Assembly: GCA_964471115.1 (NCBI GenBank)
Contig: CAYYFE010000005.1
Location: forward strand, 62,001-126,000
DNA: 64,000 nucleotides
Source: SYFT01 sp964471115
GTDB lineage: Bacteria > Acidobacteriota > Vicinamibacteria > Vicinamibacterales > SCN-69-37
Reading direction: 5' to 3'
The notes under the pieces were generated by a model. The model was not told the DNA's origin. It worked only from the letters and a program-made list of their open reading frames with translations, and did not search any database. Numbering within the stretch: the first letter of the stretch is position 1; each line of letters opens with the position of its first letter. Shown here piece by piece: positions 41,009-51,304 of this stretch. The position numbers and the translations under genes were made by a program.

Positions 41009-42307
41009 ATGCTGAGCCGACGCCAGTTCCTCCATCGCACAGGTCACGCCACCGGCTTTGCGGCCCTGGCCTCGTTCAACCTCGAGGGATTGCCCCGGCT
41101 GCTGGACGCGGCCGCGTCGCAGAACGGCCGGGCGGCGTCCGACGTCGCGCGCGACGAGGACTTCTGGCGCGAGGTGCAGGCCGGGTTCACCCTGGACCGC
41201 ACGATCATCAACCTCAACAACGGCGGCGTCTGCCCAAGCCCCCGCGTCGTGCACGACGCGCTCAAGCGGTACCTCGACATCTCGAACCAGTCGCCGGTCT
41301 ACCACATGTGGCAGGTGCTCGAGCCGAACATCGAGAGCGTGCGGCGCGAGCTGGCGCGCGACATCGGCGCGGACCCGGCGACGATCGCCATCACCCGCAA
41401 CGCCAGCGAGTCTCTGCAGAGTGCGCAACTGGGCATCGACCTCAAACCGGGCGATGAGGTCCTCACCACCAATCAGGACTACGGCCGGATGCTGCAGACC
41501 TGGGAGCAGCGCGTCGCGCGCGACGGCATCACGCTGACGAAGATCCCGTTTCCCGTGCCGCCATCACAGGCCGATCTCGTGCAGCGGTTCGAGCGGGCGA
41601 TCACCCCGAAGACCCGGGTCATCCACTTCTGCCACATCACCAACCTGACGGGCCACATCTTTCCGGCGAAGGAGATCTGCGACCTCGCCCGCCGGCGCGG
41701 CATCCTGACGATTGTGGACGGCGCGCACGCCTACGCGCACTTTCCGTTCAAGATCACGGACTTCGATTGCGACTACTACGGCTCGAGCCTGCACAAGTGG
41801 CTGCTGGCGCCGATCGGCACCGGGCTGCTCTACGTCCGTCCCGACCGCATCGAAAAGACCTGGGCACTCCAGCCGCCGCCGGCCGGCATGAACAATCAGA
41901 TCCGGAAGTTCGAGGAGATCGGCACACACCCGGCGGCCAACCACAACGCCATCGCCGAAGCGCTGGTGTTCCACCGGGGGATCGGCGCCGAACGCAAGGC
42001 CGCGCGCCTGCGCTACCTGAAGGCGCGCTGGGCCGAACGCCTCAAGACCCTGCCCCGCATCCAACTGCACACGAGCCTGGATCCGGCACTCTCCTGCGCG
42101 ATCGGCACCGTCGGCATCGCGGGAATGACCCCCGGCGACATCGCGTCGAAACTGTGGGCCGACCACCGCATCATCGTGACCCCCATCACCGTGGGGCCGG
42201 CCGACAACCCCGAATACGCGGGCGTCCGAGTCACCCCCAACGTCTACACGACACTCGACGAGGTGGACACGTTCATCGGCGCCATGGAACGGCTCGCCAG
42301 GAGCTGA
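41009..42307 (+). CDS. class V-fold aminotransferase with Tat-like signal
   Basis: 432 residues. MLSRRQFLHRTGHATGFAAL begins with an S-R-R-x-F-L twin-arginine motif followed by a weakly hydrophobic segment. The body is a fold-type I PLP enzyme of aminotransferase class V/isopenicillin-N-epimerase type: IINLNNGGVCPSPR near residue 68, ITRNASESLQ, VIHFCHITNLTGHIFP, VDGAHAYAHFPF (PLP-binding Asp), and Schiff-base Lys in YGSSLHKWLLAPIGTG. A PLP enzyme exported folded through Tat would be unusual but has precedent among Tat substrates. The reaction may be epimerase, desulfurase-like or lyase. Confidence 0.85.
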   Translation: MLSRRQFLHRTGHATGFAALASFNLEGLPRLLDAAASQNGRAASDVARDEDFWREVQAGFTLDRTIINLNNGGVCPSPRVVHDALKRYLDISNQSPVYHMWQVLEPNIESVRRELARDIGADPATIAITRNASESLQSAQLGIDLKPGDEVLTTNQDYGRMLQTWEQRVARDGITLTKIPFPVPPSQADLVQRFERAITPKTRVIHFCHITNLTGHIFPAKEICDLARRRGILTIVDGAHAYAHFPFKITDFDCDYYGSSLHKWLLAPIGTGLLYVRPDRIEKTWALQPPPAGMNNQIRKFEEIGTHPAANHNAIAEALVFHRGIGAERKAARLRYLKARWAERLKTLPRIQLHTSLDPALSCAIGTVGIAGMTPGDIASKLWADHRIIVTPITVGPADNPEYAGVRVTPNVYTTLDEVDTFIGAMERLARS

Positions 42308-42324
42308 TCGCCCCGCTCTACTGC

Positions 42325-42330
42325 TAAGAT
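42325..42330 (+). promoter_or_regulatory. candidate -10 box, leaderless-type start
   Basis: TAAGAT ends 8 nt before the ATG at 42339, in the 31-nt gap after the preceding gene. No Shine-Dalgarno sequence is seen. Confidence 0.4.
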
Positions 42331-42338
42331 CGTCCGTC

Positions 42339-43553
42339 ATGCCGACGCAGACCCAGGTGCGTGTCGCCGCTCGCGTTTCGGGGTTCACCTACGCCATTCG
42401 CAACGTCGTCGCCGAGGCGAAAAAGGTGGAGGCGTCGGGCCGGACCGTGCGTTACCTGAACATCGGCGACCCGATTCCCTTCGGGTTCCAGCCGCCGCCG
42501 CACCTGATTGAAGCCGTTGAACGCGCGATGCGGGATGGCCACAACGGCTACACCGCCTCGGTCGGCGTGACGCCGGCCCGGGAGGCCGTGGCGGCCGAAT
42601 ACGAACGCCGTGGCATGCCGGTGGGGGTCGATCGCGTGATTCTCACGGCCGGCACCTCCGAAGGCATCGAACTGGCGCTGGGCGCGCTGGCCGACGCCGG
42701 CGACGAGGTGCTCGTGCCCACGCCCACCTATCCGCTCTACACGGCGGTACTGGCCAAGCTGGGCGCGCGGGCGGTGCATTACCGCACGGATCCGGGCAAC
42801 GACTGGCAGCCGGACGTGGAGCACATCAAGAGCCTGATGTCCGCGCGGACCCGCGCCATCGTCATCATCGATCCCAACAACCCGACCGGCGCGGTGTATC
42901 CGGAAGCCACGCGGCGCCAGCTGATCGATCTCGCCGAGCGGGCCGGAGTGCCCATCCTGGCCGACGAGGTCTACGGCGACCTCGGCTTCGAGGGGCCGTC
43001 GCCGCTCATCGGCAGCCTGGCGCCGGACGCGCCGATTCTGTCGTTTTCCTCGCTGTCGAAAGCCTACGTCGCGCCGGGCTGGCGCGCGGGCTGGCTGGCG
43101 GTGGGCCGCTCGGAGCGGCTCAATGACGTGCTGGCCGCGATCAAGAAGCTGGCCGACGGCCGGCTGTGCAGCACCGGCCCGATGCAGTACGCCGTGGCCG
43201 CGGCCCTCAACGGTGATCGCTCACATCAGCGCGCGTTCGTGCAGGAACTCGCCGTCCGCGCCAGGTTGACGGTGGACCGGCTCAACGCGATCGACGGCAT
43301 CCGGTGCGTCGCGCCGCGGGCGGCGTTTTACGCCATGCCGAAAGTGGATCTGCCGCGCGGCGTGACCGACGAGGATTTCGTGCTGGCGCTGCTGCGCGAG
43401 ACGGGCATCCTCTGTGTGTACGGGTCGGGGTTCGGCTTGCCCGCCGACCAGGGCTACTTCCGCGTCGTGTTCCTGGCGTCACCCGACACACTGACGTCGA
43501 TCTACGCCGACATCTCGGCCTTCACGCACGACTTTCTGGCCCGACACTCGTGA
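42339..43553 (+). CDS. class I/II aminotransferase (alanine/valine-pyruvate-type)
   Basis: 404 residues, fold-type I PLP aminotransferase of the AlaA/AspC-like archaeal-bacterial group: YLNIGDPIPFGFQPPPHL near the N-terminus, VILTAGTSEGIELALG, VPTPTYPLYTAVL, IIDPNNPTGAVYP, ADEVYGDLGFEG and the Schiff-base Lys in FSSLSKAYVAPGWRAGW. The C-terminal Arg is in GYFRVVFLAS. It begins an operon: its stop overlaps the GTG of a glycosyltransferase (GTGA), which in turn overlaps a large membrane protein gene. The functional link to glycan synthesis is not obvious. Confidence 0.92.
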   Translation: MPTQTQVRVAARVSGFTYAIRNVVAEAKKVEASGRTVRYLNIGDPIPFGFQPPPHLIEAVERAMRDGHNGYTASVGVTPAREAVAAEYERRGMPVGVDRVILTAGTSEGIELALGALADAGDEVLVPTPTYPLYTAVLAKLGARAVHYRTDPGNDWQPDVEHIKSLMSARTRAIVIIDPNNPTGAVYPEATRRQLIDLAERAGVPILADEVYGDLGFEGPSPLIGSLAPDAPILSFSSLSKAYVAPGWRAGWLAVGRSERLNDVLAAIKKLADGRLCSTGPMQYAVAAALNGDRSHQRAFVQELAVRARLTVDRLNAIDGIRCVAPRAAFYAMPKVDLPRGVTDEDFVLALLRETGILCVYGSGFGLPADQGYFRVVFLASPDTLTSIYADISAFTHDFLARHS

Positions 43554-44260
43554 AACTTTCCATCATCATGCCCGCCTACAACGAGAGGCGGACGATCGAA
43601 CAGATCATCGCGCGGGTGCAGGCCGTCGATCTGCCCGGCCTCACGCGCGAAATCGTCATCGTCGACGATGCGTCGACCGACGGCACGCGGGAGATTCTGG
43701 CGGGCCTTGACGGCCGCGACGGCATCCGCGTCTTCACGCAGACCCCCAACCAGGGCAAAGGCGCCGCCGTCGCGCGCGGCGTGCGTGAAGCGACCGGCGA
43801 CATCCTGCTCATCCAGGATGCCGACCTGGAGTACGACCCGTCCGACTATCCCAACCTGTTGCGGCCGATTCTGCGCGGGGACGCCGACGTGGTGTACGGC
43901 TCGCGCTTCCTCGGATCGCCGCACGGCCACCGCGTGCTGTACTTCTGGCATTCGGTCGGCAACAAGCTGCTGACGCTGCTGTCCAACGCCGTCACCGATC
44001 TCAACCTGACCGACATGGAGACGTGTTACAAGGTCTTCACGAAGGACATCGCGCGCCGGCTGGATCTGCGTTCGAAGCGGTTCGGCGTGGAACCGGAAAT
44101 GACGTGCAAGGTCGCGCGCCTGCGCGCGCGGATCTACGAAGTCCCCATCTCCTATCACGGGCGCACGTACGCCGAGGGCAAGAAGATCGGATTGAAGGAC
44201 GCGTTCCAGGCGGCCTGGACGATCCTGCGATACGCGCGCTGGTCACCGCCGCGGCAATGA
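43550..44260 (+). CDS. GT2 family glycosyltransferase (polyprenyl-phosphate type)
   Basis: 236 residues from a GTG at 43550 that overlaps the aminotransferase stop; the frame is open upstream but only inside that gene. The GT-A fold is shown by VKLSIIMPAYNERRTIEQII, the nucleotide-binding IVIVDDASTDGTREIL, the DxD-type LLIQDADLEYDPSDYP, and YGSRFLGSPHGH; the C-terminal EMTCKVARLRARIYEVPISY is typical of dolichol/undecaprenyl-phosphate sugar transferases. There is no C-terminal TM, so a soluble or membrane-associated enzyme. It probably charges a lipid carrier for the membrane protein encoded immediately downstream (4-nt overlap). Confidence 0.93.
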   Translation: MKLSIIMPAYNERRTIEQIIARVQAVDLPGLTREIVIVDDASTDGTREILAGLDGRDGIRVFTQTPNQGKGAAVARGVREATGDILLIQDADLEYDPSDYPNLLRPILRGDADVVYGSRFLGSPHGHRVLYFWHSVGNKLLTLLSNAVTDLNLTDMETCYKVFTKDIARRLDLRSKRFGVEPEMTCKVARLRARIYEVPISYHGRTYAEGKKIGLKDAFQAAWTILRYARWSPPRQ

Positions 44261-46215
44261 CCCGGCGGGCCGTCGTCATCGCCGCGGCCCTGTATCTGGC
44301 GGCAACCCTGATCACGACGTGGCCCCTCGCCACGGTGATGCACCGCGAGATTGCCTGGGATCTGGGCGATCCGGTGTTCAACAGCTGGGTGCTGCTGTGG
44401 ACCAGCGGCCAGGTGCTGGCGTTCCTCTCCGGCGACATGGCCGCGCTCAGCCGCTACTGGCACGGCAACATCTTCCATCCCGAGCCGCTGACGCTGGCGT
44501 ACTCCGAACACCTGACCCCGCAGATGCTGCAGGCGCTGCCGGTGCTGGCCGCCACCGACAACGTGGTGCTGGCCTACAACCTGCTGTTCCTCTCGACGTT
44601 CGTGTTGTGCGGCGTCGGCATGTTCCTGTTCGTGCGGCAGGTCACCGGACACCCGTTGGCGGCGTTCGTCGCCGGTTTGGCGTTCGCCTTCGCGCCCTAT
44701 CGGATGGCGCAGGTGTCGCACCTGCAGGTGTTGTCGGTGCAGTGGATGCCCCTGGTGTTGTACGGGTACCGCCTCTATTTCGAGACGGGCCGGCGGCGGC
44801 CGCTGGTGTGGGGCTCGGCGGCATTTGTCGTCCAGAACCTGTCGTGCGGGTATTACCTGCTTTTCTTCGCACCACTGGTCGCGTGCTACGTCCTCTGGGA
44901 GCTGGCCACGCGCCGCCGGCTCGGCGACTGGCGCGAGTGGCGGCGGTGGCTGGCGGCCGCCGCCGGGGTGGCCGTGTGCACGCTGCCATTTCTGCTGCCC
45001 TACTTCGACCTGCGTGAGACCGCACAGCTGGGTGTTCGCGACGCCGGGGAGATCAGACTGTTCTCGGCCGACACCCACGCGCTGCGCACGCCGGCGCCGC
45101 ATCTGTGGCTCTGGGGAGAACGGCTCGACGGATTCCCCGGCCCGGAAGGTGAAGGGTTCCCCGGCTTCACCATCCTGGCGCTGGCGCTCGCGGCCGTGGC
45201 CACCGGCGCGTGGCGCGCCGCCGCGCGGATGGCGAGCCATCCGCACCCGGTGCCCGTGTGGCGGGCCGTGGCGACCGGTGCCGTCGCCACGCTGTTCATC
45301 GCAGGCGTTGCCGCGTCGCTCACGTACCTGTCGAGCGGCGGATTGGCGCTCCCGATCGATGGCGTCTGGGCGATCCATCGTCGCGCCGGTGACACGCTCC
45401 TCTGGACGCTGCTCGCCGGACTTGCGCTGGTCGCGGTCTCGCCGGCGGTGCAGCGAGGGTTGCGGCAGGCCGCGGGATCCCCGACGGTGTTCCTGTTCGT
45501 CACCGCTGTTCTCGCCGCGCTGCTGGCCTTCGGGCCCGTCATCCACGTCAGCGGCCACGCGGTCGCCGCGGGTCCGTACGCCTGGCTGGTGGCGTTCGTG
45601 CCGGGTTTTGACGGCGTCCGGGTGCCCGCGCGGTTCTTCATGGTGATGGCCCTGGCGCTGGCGGCGCTGGCCGGAATCGGGTGGGGCCGGCTGTGGCCTC
45701 GCCCGGGCCGTCACGTGACCGTGCTGACCGCAGTGGTGTCGGCGGCCATTCTCGTCGAGGCCTGGCCGGGCGTGTTCCGCACGAACGTGCCGATGGACTC
45801 CATCGGTCTCCACGAGCCGCCGGCGGTCCTGCGGACCGGCGATGACCTGCCGGACATCTACCGGCACCTGCGCGGGACCGACGACCCGGTCGTGCTCATC
45901 GAGTTTCCATTTGGTGTCATGGCGTGGGATCTGCGGGCGGTTTTCTACGCCGGTCACCATCAGCGTCCGCTTGTGAACGGCTATTCCGGATTCTTCCCGC
46001 CGTACTACGAGGAACGCACGCGGATCTTCAGTCTGGTCGACCAGGTGCCCGACGAGGCCTGGACGGCCCTCATCGACTCCGGCGCCACACACGCGTTGGT
46101 GCACGAGAGCGCGTTTCCCGACAGCCAGCGCGGCGTCCACGCCCACTGGCTGGCGGCGCACGGCGCCACGGAGATCCTGACCGACGGCACGGACCGGCTC
46201 TTCCGCATCCGTTGA
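44257..46215 (+). CDS. large membrane protein, GT-C-like
   Basis: 652 residues from the ATG at 44257, which overlaps the glycosyltransferase stop by 4 nt. About ten to twelve TM helices: the first at about 4-25 is followed by a loop containing WDLGDPVFNSWVLLW, where GT-C enzymes carry an acidic catalytic residue. The C-terminal roughly 150 residues are soluble and extracytoplasmic (GDDLPDIYRHLRGTDDPVV onward, with NGYSGFFPPYYEERT). This arrangement resembles lipid-carrier-dependent glycosyltransferases, but I cannot assign a named family. Coupling to the polyprenyl-phosphate-type GT2 suggests it uses that enzyme's product to modify a cell-surface component. Confidence 0.75.
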   Translation: MTRRAVVIAAALYLAATLITTWPLATVMHREIAWDLGDPVFNSWVLLWTSGQVLAFLSGDMAALSRYWHGNIFHPEPLTLAYSEHLTPQMLQALPVLAATDNVVLAYNLLFLSTFVLCGVGMFLFVRQVTGHPLAAFVAGLAFAFAPYRMAQVSHLQVLSVQWMPLVLYGYRLYFETGRRRPLVWGSAAFVVQNLSCGYYLLFFAPLVACYVLWELATRRRLGDWREWRRWLAAAAGVAVCTLPFLLPYFDLRETAQLGVRDAGEIRLFSADTHALRTPAPHLWLWGERLDGFPGPEGEGFPGFTILALALAAVATGAWRAAARMASHPHPVPVWRAVATGAVATLFIAGVAASLTYLSSGGLALPIDGVWAIHRRAGDTLLWTLLAGLALVAVSPAVQRGLRQAAGSPTVFLFVTAVLAALLAFGPVIHVSGHAVAAGPYAWLVAFVPGFDGVRVPARFFMVMALALAALAGIGWGRLWPRPGRHVTVLTAVVSAAILVEAWPGVFRTNVPMDSIGLHEPPAVLRTGDDLPDIYRHLRGTDDPVVLIEFPFGVMAWDLRAVFYAGHHQRPLVNGYSGFFPPYYEERTRIFSLVDQVPDEAWTALIDSGATHALVHESAFPDSQRGVHAHWLAAHGATEILTDGTDRLFRIR

Positions 46216-46229
46216 TGCCGAATCCGGAA

Positions 46230-46235
46230 TAGACT
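46230..46235 (+). promoter_or_regulatory. candidate -10 box, leaderless-type start
   Basis: TAGACT ends 7 nt before the ATG at 46243. It separates the oxoamine synthase/phosphatase/peptidase operon from the glycosyltransferase operon. Confidence 0.42.
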
Positions 46236-46242
46236 GGGCCGC

Positions 46243-47423
<1,181 letters not shown>

Positions 47424-47424
<1 letters not shown>

Positions 47425-48581
47425 TGGCCCCCAAGGACGGTCCCTCGAAGTTCTTCGACGAGTACACGAGGGGATTCGACCGTACCGAGTTCCAGCGGCT
47501 GTTCACGCGCGACACGGCCGAGGCGTACCGCTACTTCTCCCGGGGCATCGATCTCAAGGCGCTCGCCGCCGAGCCGTGGTACCGGCGGTGGCCGGTGCAT
47601 GCGCGCCTGTTCCTCACGGCCTTTGCGATGCGGCTCTCACCGGGCCGCCGCGTGTTGTACGGCTTTGCGATGGTCGCGGTGCTGTTCGGCCTGCTCGATC
47701 TGTTTGCCGGCTTCGGACCGCTGCACATCCTGTTGTTCCCGTTCGACATCACGTTGTGGCTCCCGCGATGGGAGGAGGGCACGTCCTGGATGGTGCTCGC
47801 CTTCCTGGCGATCCATCTGCTGGTCCTGATGGAGGTGGCCGATCGGCTGTCGCTCAAGAGCGACCTCGAGATCGCGCGCGACATCCAGATCGCGATGTTG
47901 CCGAAGGGGGAACACGCCACCGGTGACGCGCGCGTGTTCGGCACGACGCGGCCGGCCAACACGGTCGGCGGCGATTTCTACGACGTGCTCACCCTCACGG
48001 ACGGCCGCCTGATGATCGCGGTGGGCGACGTGGCGGGCAAGGGCAGCCCCGCGGCCCTGCTGATGGCCCTGTTGCTCGCGATGTTGCGCACGCTCGTGGA
48101 CGAGGGCCTCGACGCCGCGCGGCTCATCACGCGCCTCAACGTGCAGATCTGCCGGCACAGCCCGGGGTCGCGATTCATCACGCTGTTTTACGGGCTGTAC
48201 ACCCCGTCCACCGGCGCCCTCGAATTCGTGAACGCCGGTCACTTGCCGCCGCTCGTGCGCCGCGCATCGGGCACCATTGACCGGCTGGACGGGGGCGGCA
48301 TGGCGCTGGGCATGTTCGATCACGCCGCCTACGAAACACGCCGGGTCACCCTCGCGCCGGGCGACACGCTGGTCCTGTATACCGACGGCATCACCGAGGC
48401 GGAGAACCGCGAGGGCCGCGCCTTCGAGGACGCCGGACTGGAAGCCATCCTCGCGCATCGTCGCGACGAACGCGATCCCGAAACGGTGGCGCGCGCCATC
48501 ATCGCGGCGGTCGACGCCCACGCCGGCGACGTGCGCCTGCACGACGACCTCACCGTGGCGGTGCTCACACGGACGCCATGA
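47424..48581 (+). CDS. membrane-anchored SpoIIE/RsbU-type PP2C phosphatase
   Basis: 385 residues. The cytoplasmic N-terminus (1-70) is followed by about three TM helices (about 72-140, including VLYGFAMVAVLFGLLDLFAG and WMVLAFLAIHLLVLMEV). A short coiled segment precedes the SpoIIE phosphatase domain: IARDIQIAMLPKGE (RsbU-type entry helix), PANTVGGDFYDV, GDVAGKGSPAALLMALL, FVNAGHLPPLV, LVLYTDGITEAENREG and DDLTVAVL near the end. The metal-binding Asp residues are in place. Such phosphatases activate anti-anti-sigma proteins in partner-switching systems, but no STAS or RsbW gene is nearby. It is coupled on both sides (1-nt and 4-nt overlaps). Confidence 0.93.
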
Positions 48582-51289
48582 TCGCGCGAGCCCTGCTGCT
48601 GTTCGTCCTGTCGACAACCGTCGCGGCCCAGACACCGCAGACGCCCCGCCCGATGCAGGCCGACGGCATCGTCCGGCTGCTGACCGAGCTCGAGAACGTG
48701 CTGACCGTGAACGACCCGGCCGAGTTCCGGCGGTTGACGACGGCGACGATGCCGGCGGCGGATCGATCGGGATTCCAGGGCGCGGCGTTCGCCGAGGGGC
48801 AGGATTTCGCCTCGGTGCGCGAACGGGACCGGCGGCCCACCGAGCAGGGATCACTCGTGCTCGTCGAGATGCTGCTGGGCCGCGGCAATCGCGGGCGCAT
48901 CGCCACCTGGCAGCTGCAGATCGATCGGAATCCGGCCACCGGCGATCATGAGATTGCCGGCGCGACGCCGGTGGCGTCGGTCGACGGGCTCGTCCAGATG
49001 GAGCTGGACGTCGCGCGCCAGTTCGAGGCGCGCGACCTGGTCTTCAACGCCCCCGGACTGACCGTGCGGATGCAGTCGGGCGCGGTGTTTCTGGCGCAGG
49101 TGCCCGACGGCGCCACGGCGCTGCTCTTCCGGGGCAAGGGTGTGATGGTGTTTGCGCCCGCCGACCCGGCTGAACAGGTGCAGGTGCGGGCGTTTGCCGG
49201 CAAACTGGCGCTGGAGTCGCCGGTGGAGGCGGTGTTTCTGCGCCTCAGTCCGTTCGAATTCGAGTCGCGGCTGCAATCCGCCCAGCTGGCGCCGGTCGAC
49301 GTCAACCCCGGCGACGTCGCGCGCGCGAAGCAGATGTTCGAGGAGTTCAGCCGGCGCAGTTACACGCTCAATCTGGGCGACCTGACGACCGACCGCTGGT
49401 CGCTGCTGCCGCCGGTGGGCGACACCGTGGTGGAACTGCGCACACGCCGCCACGGCACGCTGACCTACGTGCGGTCGAGTGATGACCCCGAAGACGTGTC
49501 GCTGTTCGACCGGCAGCGCGGCCGGAACATCTCGGTGTATGCCTCACCCGAGCGGCTGGCGACGCGGGGCCCGTACTACTCGGAAGACGAGTCCGCGCCG
49601 TACGACGTGGAACATTACGCGCTTGACGTCACGCTGGATCCGGAGCGCGACTGGATCAGCGGGCGGGGATCGCTGCGGCTGCGCACCCGGGTGGACGGCC
49701 TGTCCACGTTGTCGCTGCGGCTGGCGGAGTCGCTGGCCGTGTCGTCGGTGTCGTCGCCGGAACTGGGCCGCGTGCTCACGCTGCGGGTCGCCGGTCAAAG
49801 CGGCGTCATCGTCAGTCTGCCGAGGGCGATGCCGCAGAACAGCGTGATCGTGCTGGATGTGTTTTATTCGGGCCGCCTGCCGCCGCAACCGATCGATCGC
49901 GAGGCGCTGGTGGTGGAGGCGGTGCCGCAGCTGCAGACCGCACCGGATCCCCGCGTCGCGCAGGAGATCATCATTCCGCCCGAACCCCGGTTCCTCTACA
50001 GCAACCGGACGTACTGGTATCCGCAGGCGTCGATCACGGATTTTGCGACCGCCGCCATCCAGCTGCGGGTGCCCGCGCAGTTCCAGGTGGTGGCCAGCGG
50101 CAGCCTGCTCAACTCGACCGTGATGCCGATCACCGAAGGCGCGGGCCGCGGCGGTGATTCGCGCGCCGAGCGCGTGGTGCAGTATCTGGCCGACCGGCCG
50201 GTGCGCTACATCGCGTGCATCATCAGCCGCTTCGTGCCGGTGGGCAGCGTGGTGGCGCCCGCCCCGGCGGTGGCGCCGGCGGCGTCAGTCGTCTCGGGCG
50301 TGCGCGTCGGCGCCGACAACGCCACGTCGGTCGGCATCGACGTGGTCTCGACGCCGCGGTTGCTGCGTTCGAACCGCTCGTTGCCCGATCGGGTGGCCGA
50401 CATCGTGGCGTTCATGGCGCGACAGGTGGGCGAGGCACCCTACCCCAACCTGACACTGGCCACGCTGGACGCCGAGATTCCAAGCGGCCACAGTCCCGGG
50501 TATTTCGCGATCTGGAACCAGCCGACGTTGCCGACGAACCTCTCGTGGCGCGAGGACCCGGTCGCCATCAACGGGCATCCGTTCTTTTTCCTCGCGCACG
50601 AGGTGGCCCACCAGTGGTTCGGACAGGCCATCGGCTGGAAGAACTACCACGAGCAGTGGCTCAGCGAAGGACTGTCGCAGTATTTCGCGGCGATGTACGC
50701 CGCCCAGGATCGGGGGCCGGAGGTCGAACGGCAGCTGTTTTCGCAGATGCGCGCGTCCGCCATGGACCTGTCGCGTCACGGGCCGGTGCATCTGGGCTAC
50801 CGGCTGGGCCACATCCAGGGGGATGGCCGGATCTTCCGCGGCCTGGTCTACAACAAGGCGGCGGTGGCGCTGCACATGTTGCGCCGCATGATTGGCGCCG
50901 AGCCGTTCGACCGGGGCATCCGCCGGTTCTACCGGGCGCACCGGTTCCAGAAGGCGGGGACCGACGACCTGCAGCGGGCCTTTGAAGCCGAGGTGGGGAT
51001 CTCGCTGGGGCGTTTCTTCGAACGGTGGATCCTGGGTTTCACCCTCCCGGAGGCCCGCCTGAGCTGGCGGATGGATCCGGATCAGGCCCACGTGTTCATC
51101 CGCCTGGAACAGACCGGCGACACCTTCGACTTCCCGCTGACGGTGACCCTGTCGTTCCGGGAGGGCCCCCCGCAGCCCCTGACCCTGCAGGTCACCAGCG
51201 CCGTGCACGAGGTGCGAGTGCCGGTCCGGGGCCCGGTCCGGCAGGTCGACGCCCGCGACGACCTGACGCTGGTCAACGTCCGGCGCTGA
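48578..51289 (+). CDS. exported M1-family metallopeptidase, long N-terminus
   Basis: 903 residues with a signal peptide (about 1-20). An extra N-terminal region (about 20-330) precedes the M1 core. The zinc site is H674-E675-V-A-H678 with Glu697 18 residues later (HEVAHQWFG...WLSEGLSQYFA), the gluzincin spacing. The exopeptidase GAMEN motif is not present in the expected place (SPGYFAIWNQP stands there), so it may be an endo- or unusual aminopeptidase. The C-terminal domain contains SFREGPPQPLTLQV. The ATG overlaps the SpoIIE phosphatase stop by 4 nt, so a signalling phosphatase and a secreted peptidase are co-translated. Confidence 0.92.
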   Translation: MIARALLLFVLSTTVAAQTPQTPRPMQADGIVRLLTELENVLTVNDPAEFRRLTTATMPAADRSGFQGAAFAEGQDFASVRERDRRPTEQGSLVLVEMLLGRGNRGRIATWQLQIDRNPATGDHEIAGATPVASVDGLVQMELDVARQFEARDLVFNAPGLTVRMQSGAVFLAQVPDGATALLFRGKGVMVFAPADPAEQVQVRAFAGKLALESPVEAVFLRLSPFEFESRLQSAQLAPVDVNPGDVARAKQMFEEFSRRSYTLNLGDLTTDRWSLLPPVGDTVVELRTRRHGTLTYVRSSDDPEDVSLFDRQRGRNISVYASPERLATRGPYYSEDESAPYDVEHYALDVTLDPERDWISGRGSLRLRTRVDGLSTLSLRLAESLAVSSVSSPELGRVLTLRVAGQSGVIVSLPRAMPQNSVIVLDVFYSGRLPPQPIDREALVVEAVPQLQTAPDPRVAQEIIIPPEPRFLYSNRTYWYPQASITDFATAAIQLRVPAQFQVVASGSLLNSTVMPITEGAGRGGDSRAERVVQYLADRPVRYIACIISRFVPVGSVVAPAPAVAPAASVVSGVRVGADNATSVGIDVVSTPRLLRSNRSLPDRVADIVAFMARQVGEAPYPNLTLATLDAEIPSGHSPGYFAIWNQPTLPTNLSWREDPVAINGHPFFFLAHEVAHQWFGQAIGWKNYHEQWLSEGLSQYFAAMYAAQDRGPEVERQLFSQMRASAMDLSRHGPVHLGYRLGHIQGDGRIFRGLVYNKAAVALHMLRRMIGAEPFDRGIRRFYRAHRFQKAGTDDLQRAFEAEVGISLGRFFERWILGFTLPEARLSWRMDPDQAHVFIRLEQTGDTFDFPLTVTLSFREGPPQPLTLQVTSAVHEVRVPVRGPVRQVDARDDLTLVNVRR

Positions 51290-51295
51290 TAGAAT
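51290..51295 (+). promoter_or_regulatory. candidate -10 box, leaderless-type start
   Basis: TAGAAT ends 9 nt before the ATG at 51305, immediately after the M1 peptidase stop. No Shine-Dalgarno sequence is visible. Confidence 0.42.
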
Positions 51296-51304
51296 TGCGG
51301 GGTT

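Noticed and set aside
43304..43549. Upstream extension of the GT2 frame
   Set aside because: It lies inside the aminotransferase gene in another frame, and the GTGA overlap at 43550 gives the conserved N-terminus directly.
42339..46215. Secondary-metabolite cluster built around the aminotransferases and glycosyltransferase
   Set aside because: No polyketide, peptide synthetase or tailoring core enzymes are nearby; the genes are compatible with cell-surface glycosylation and amino-acid metabolism.
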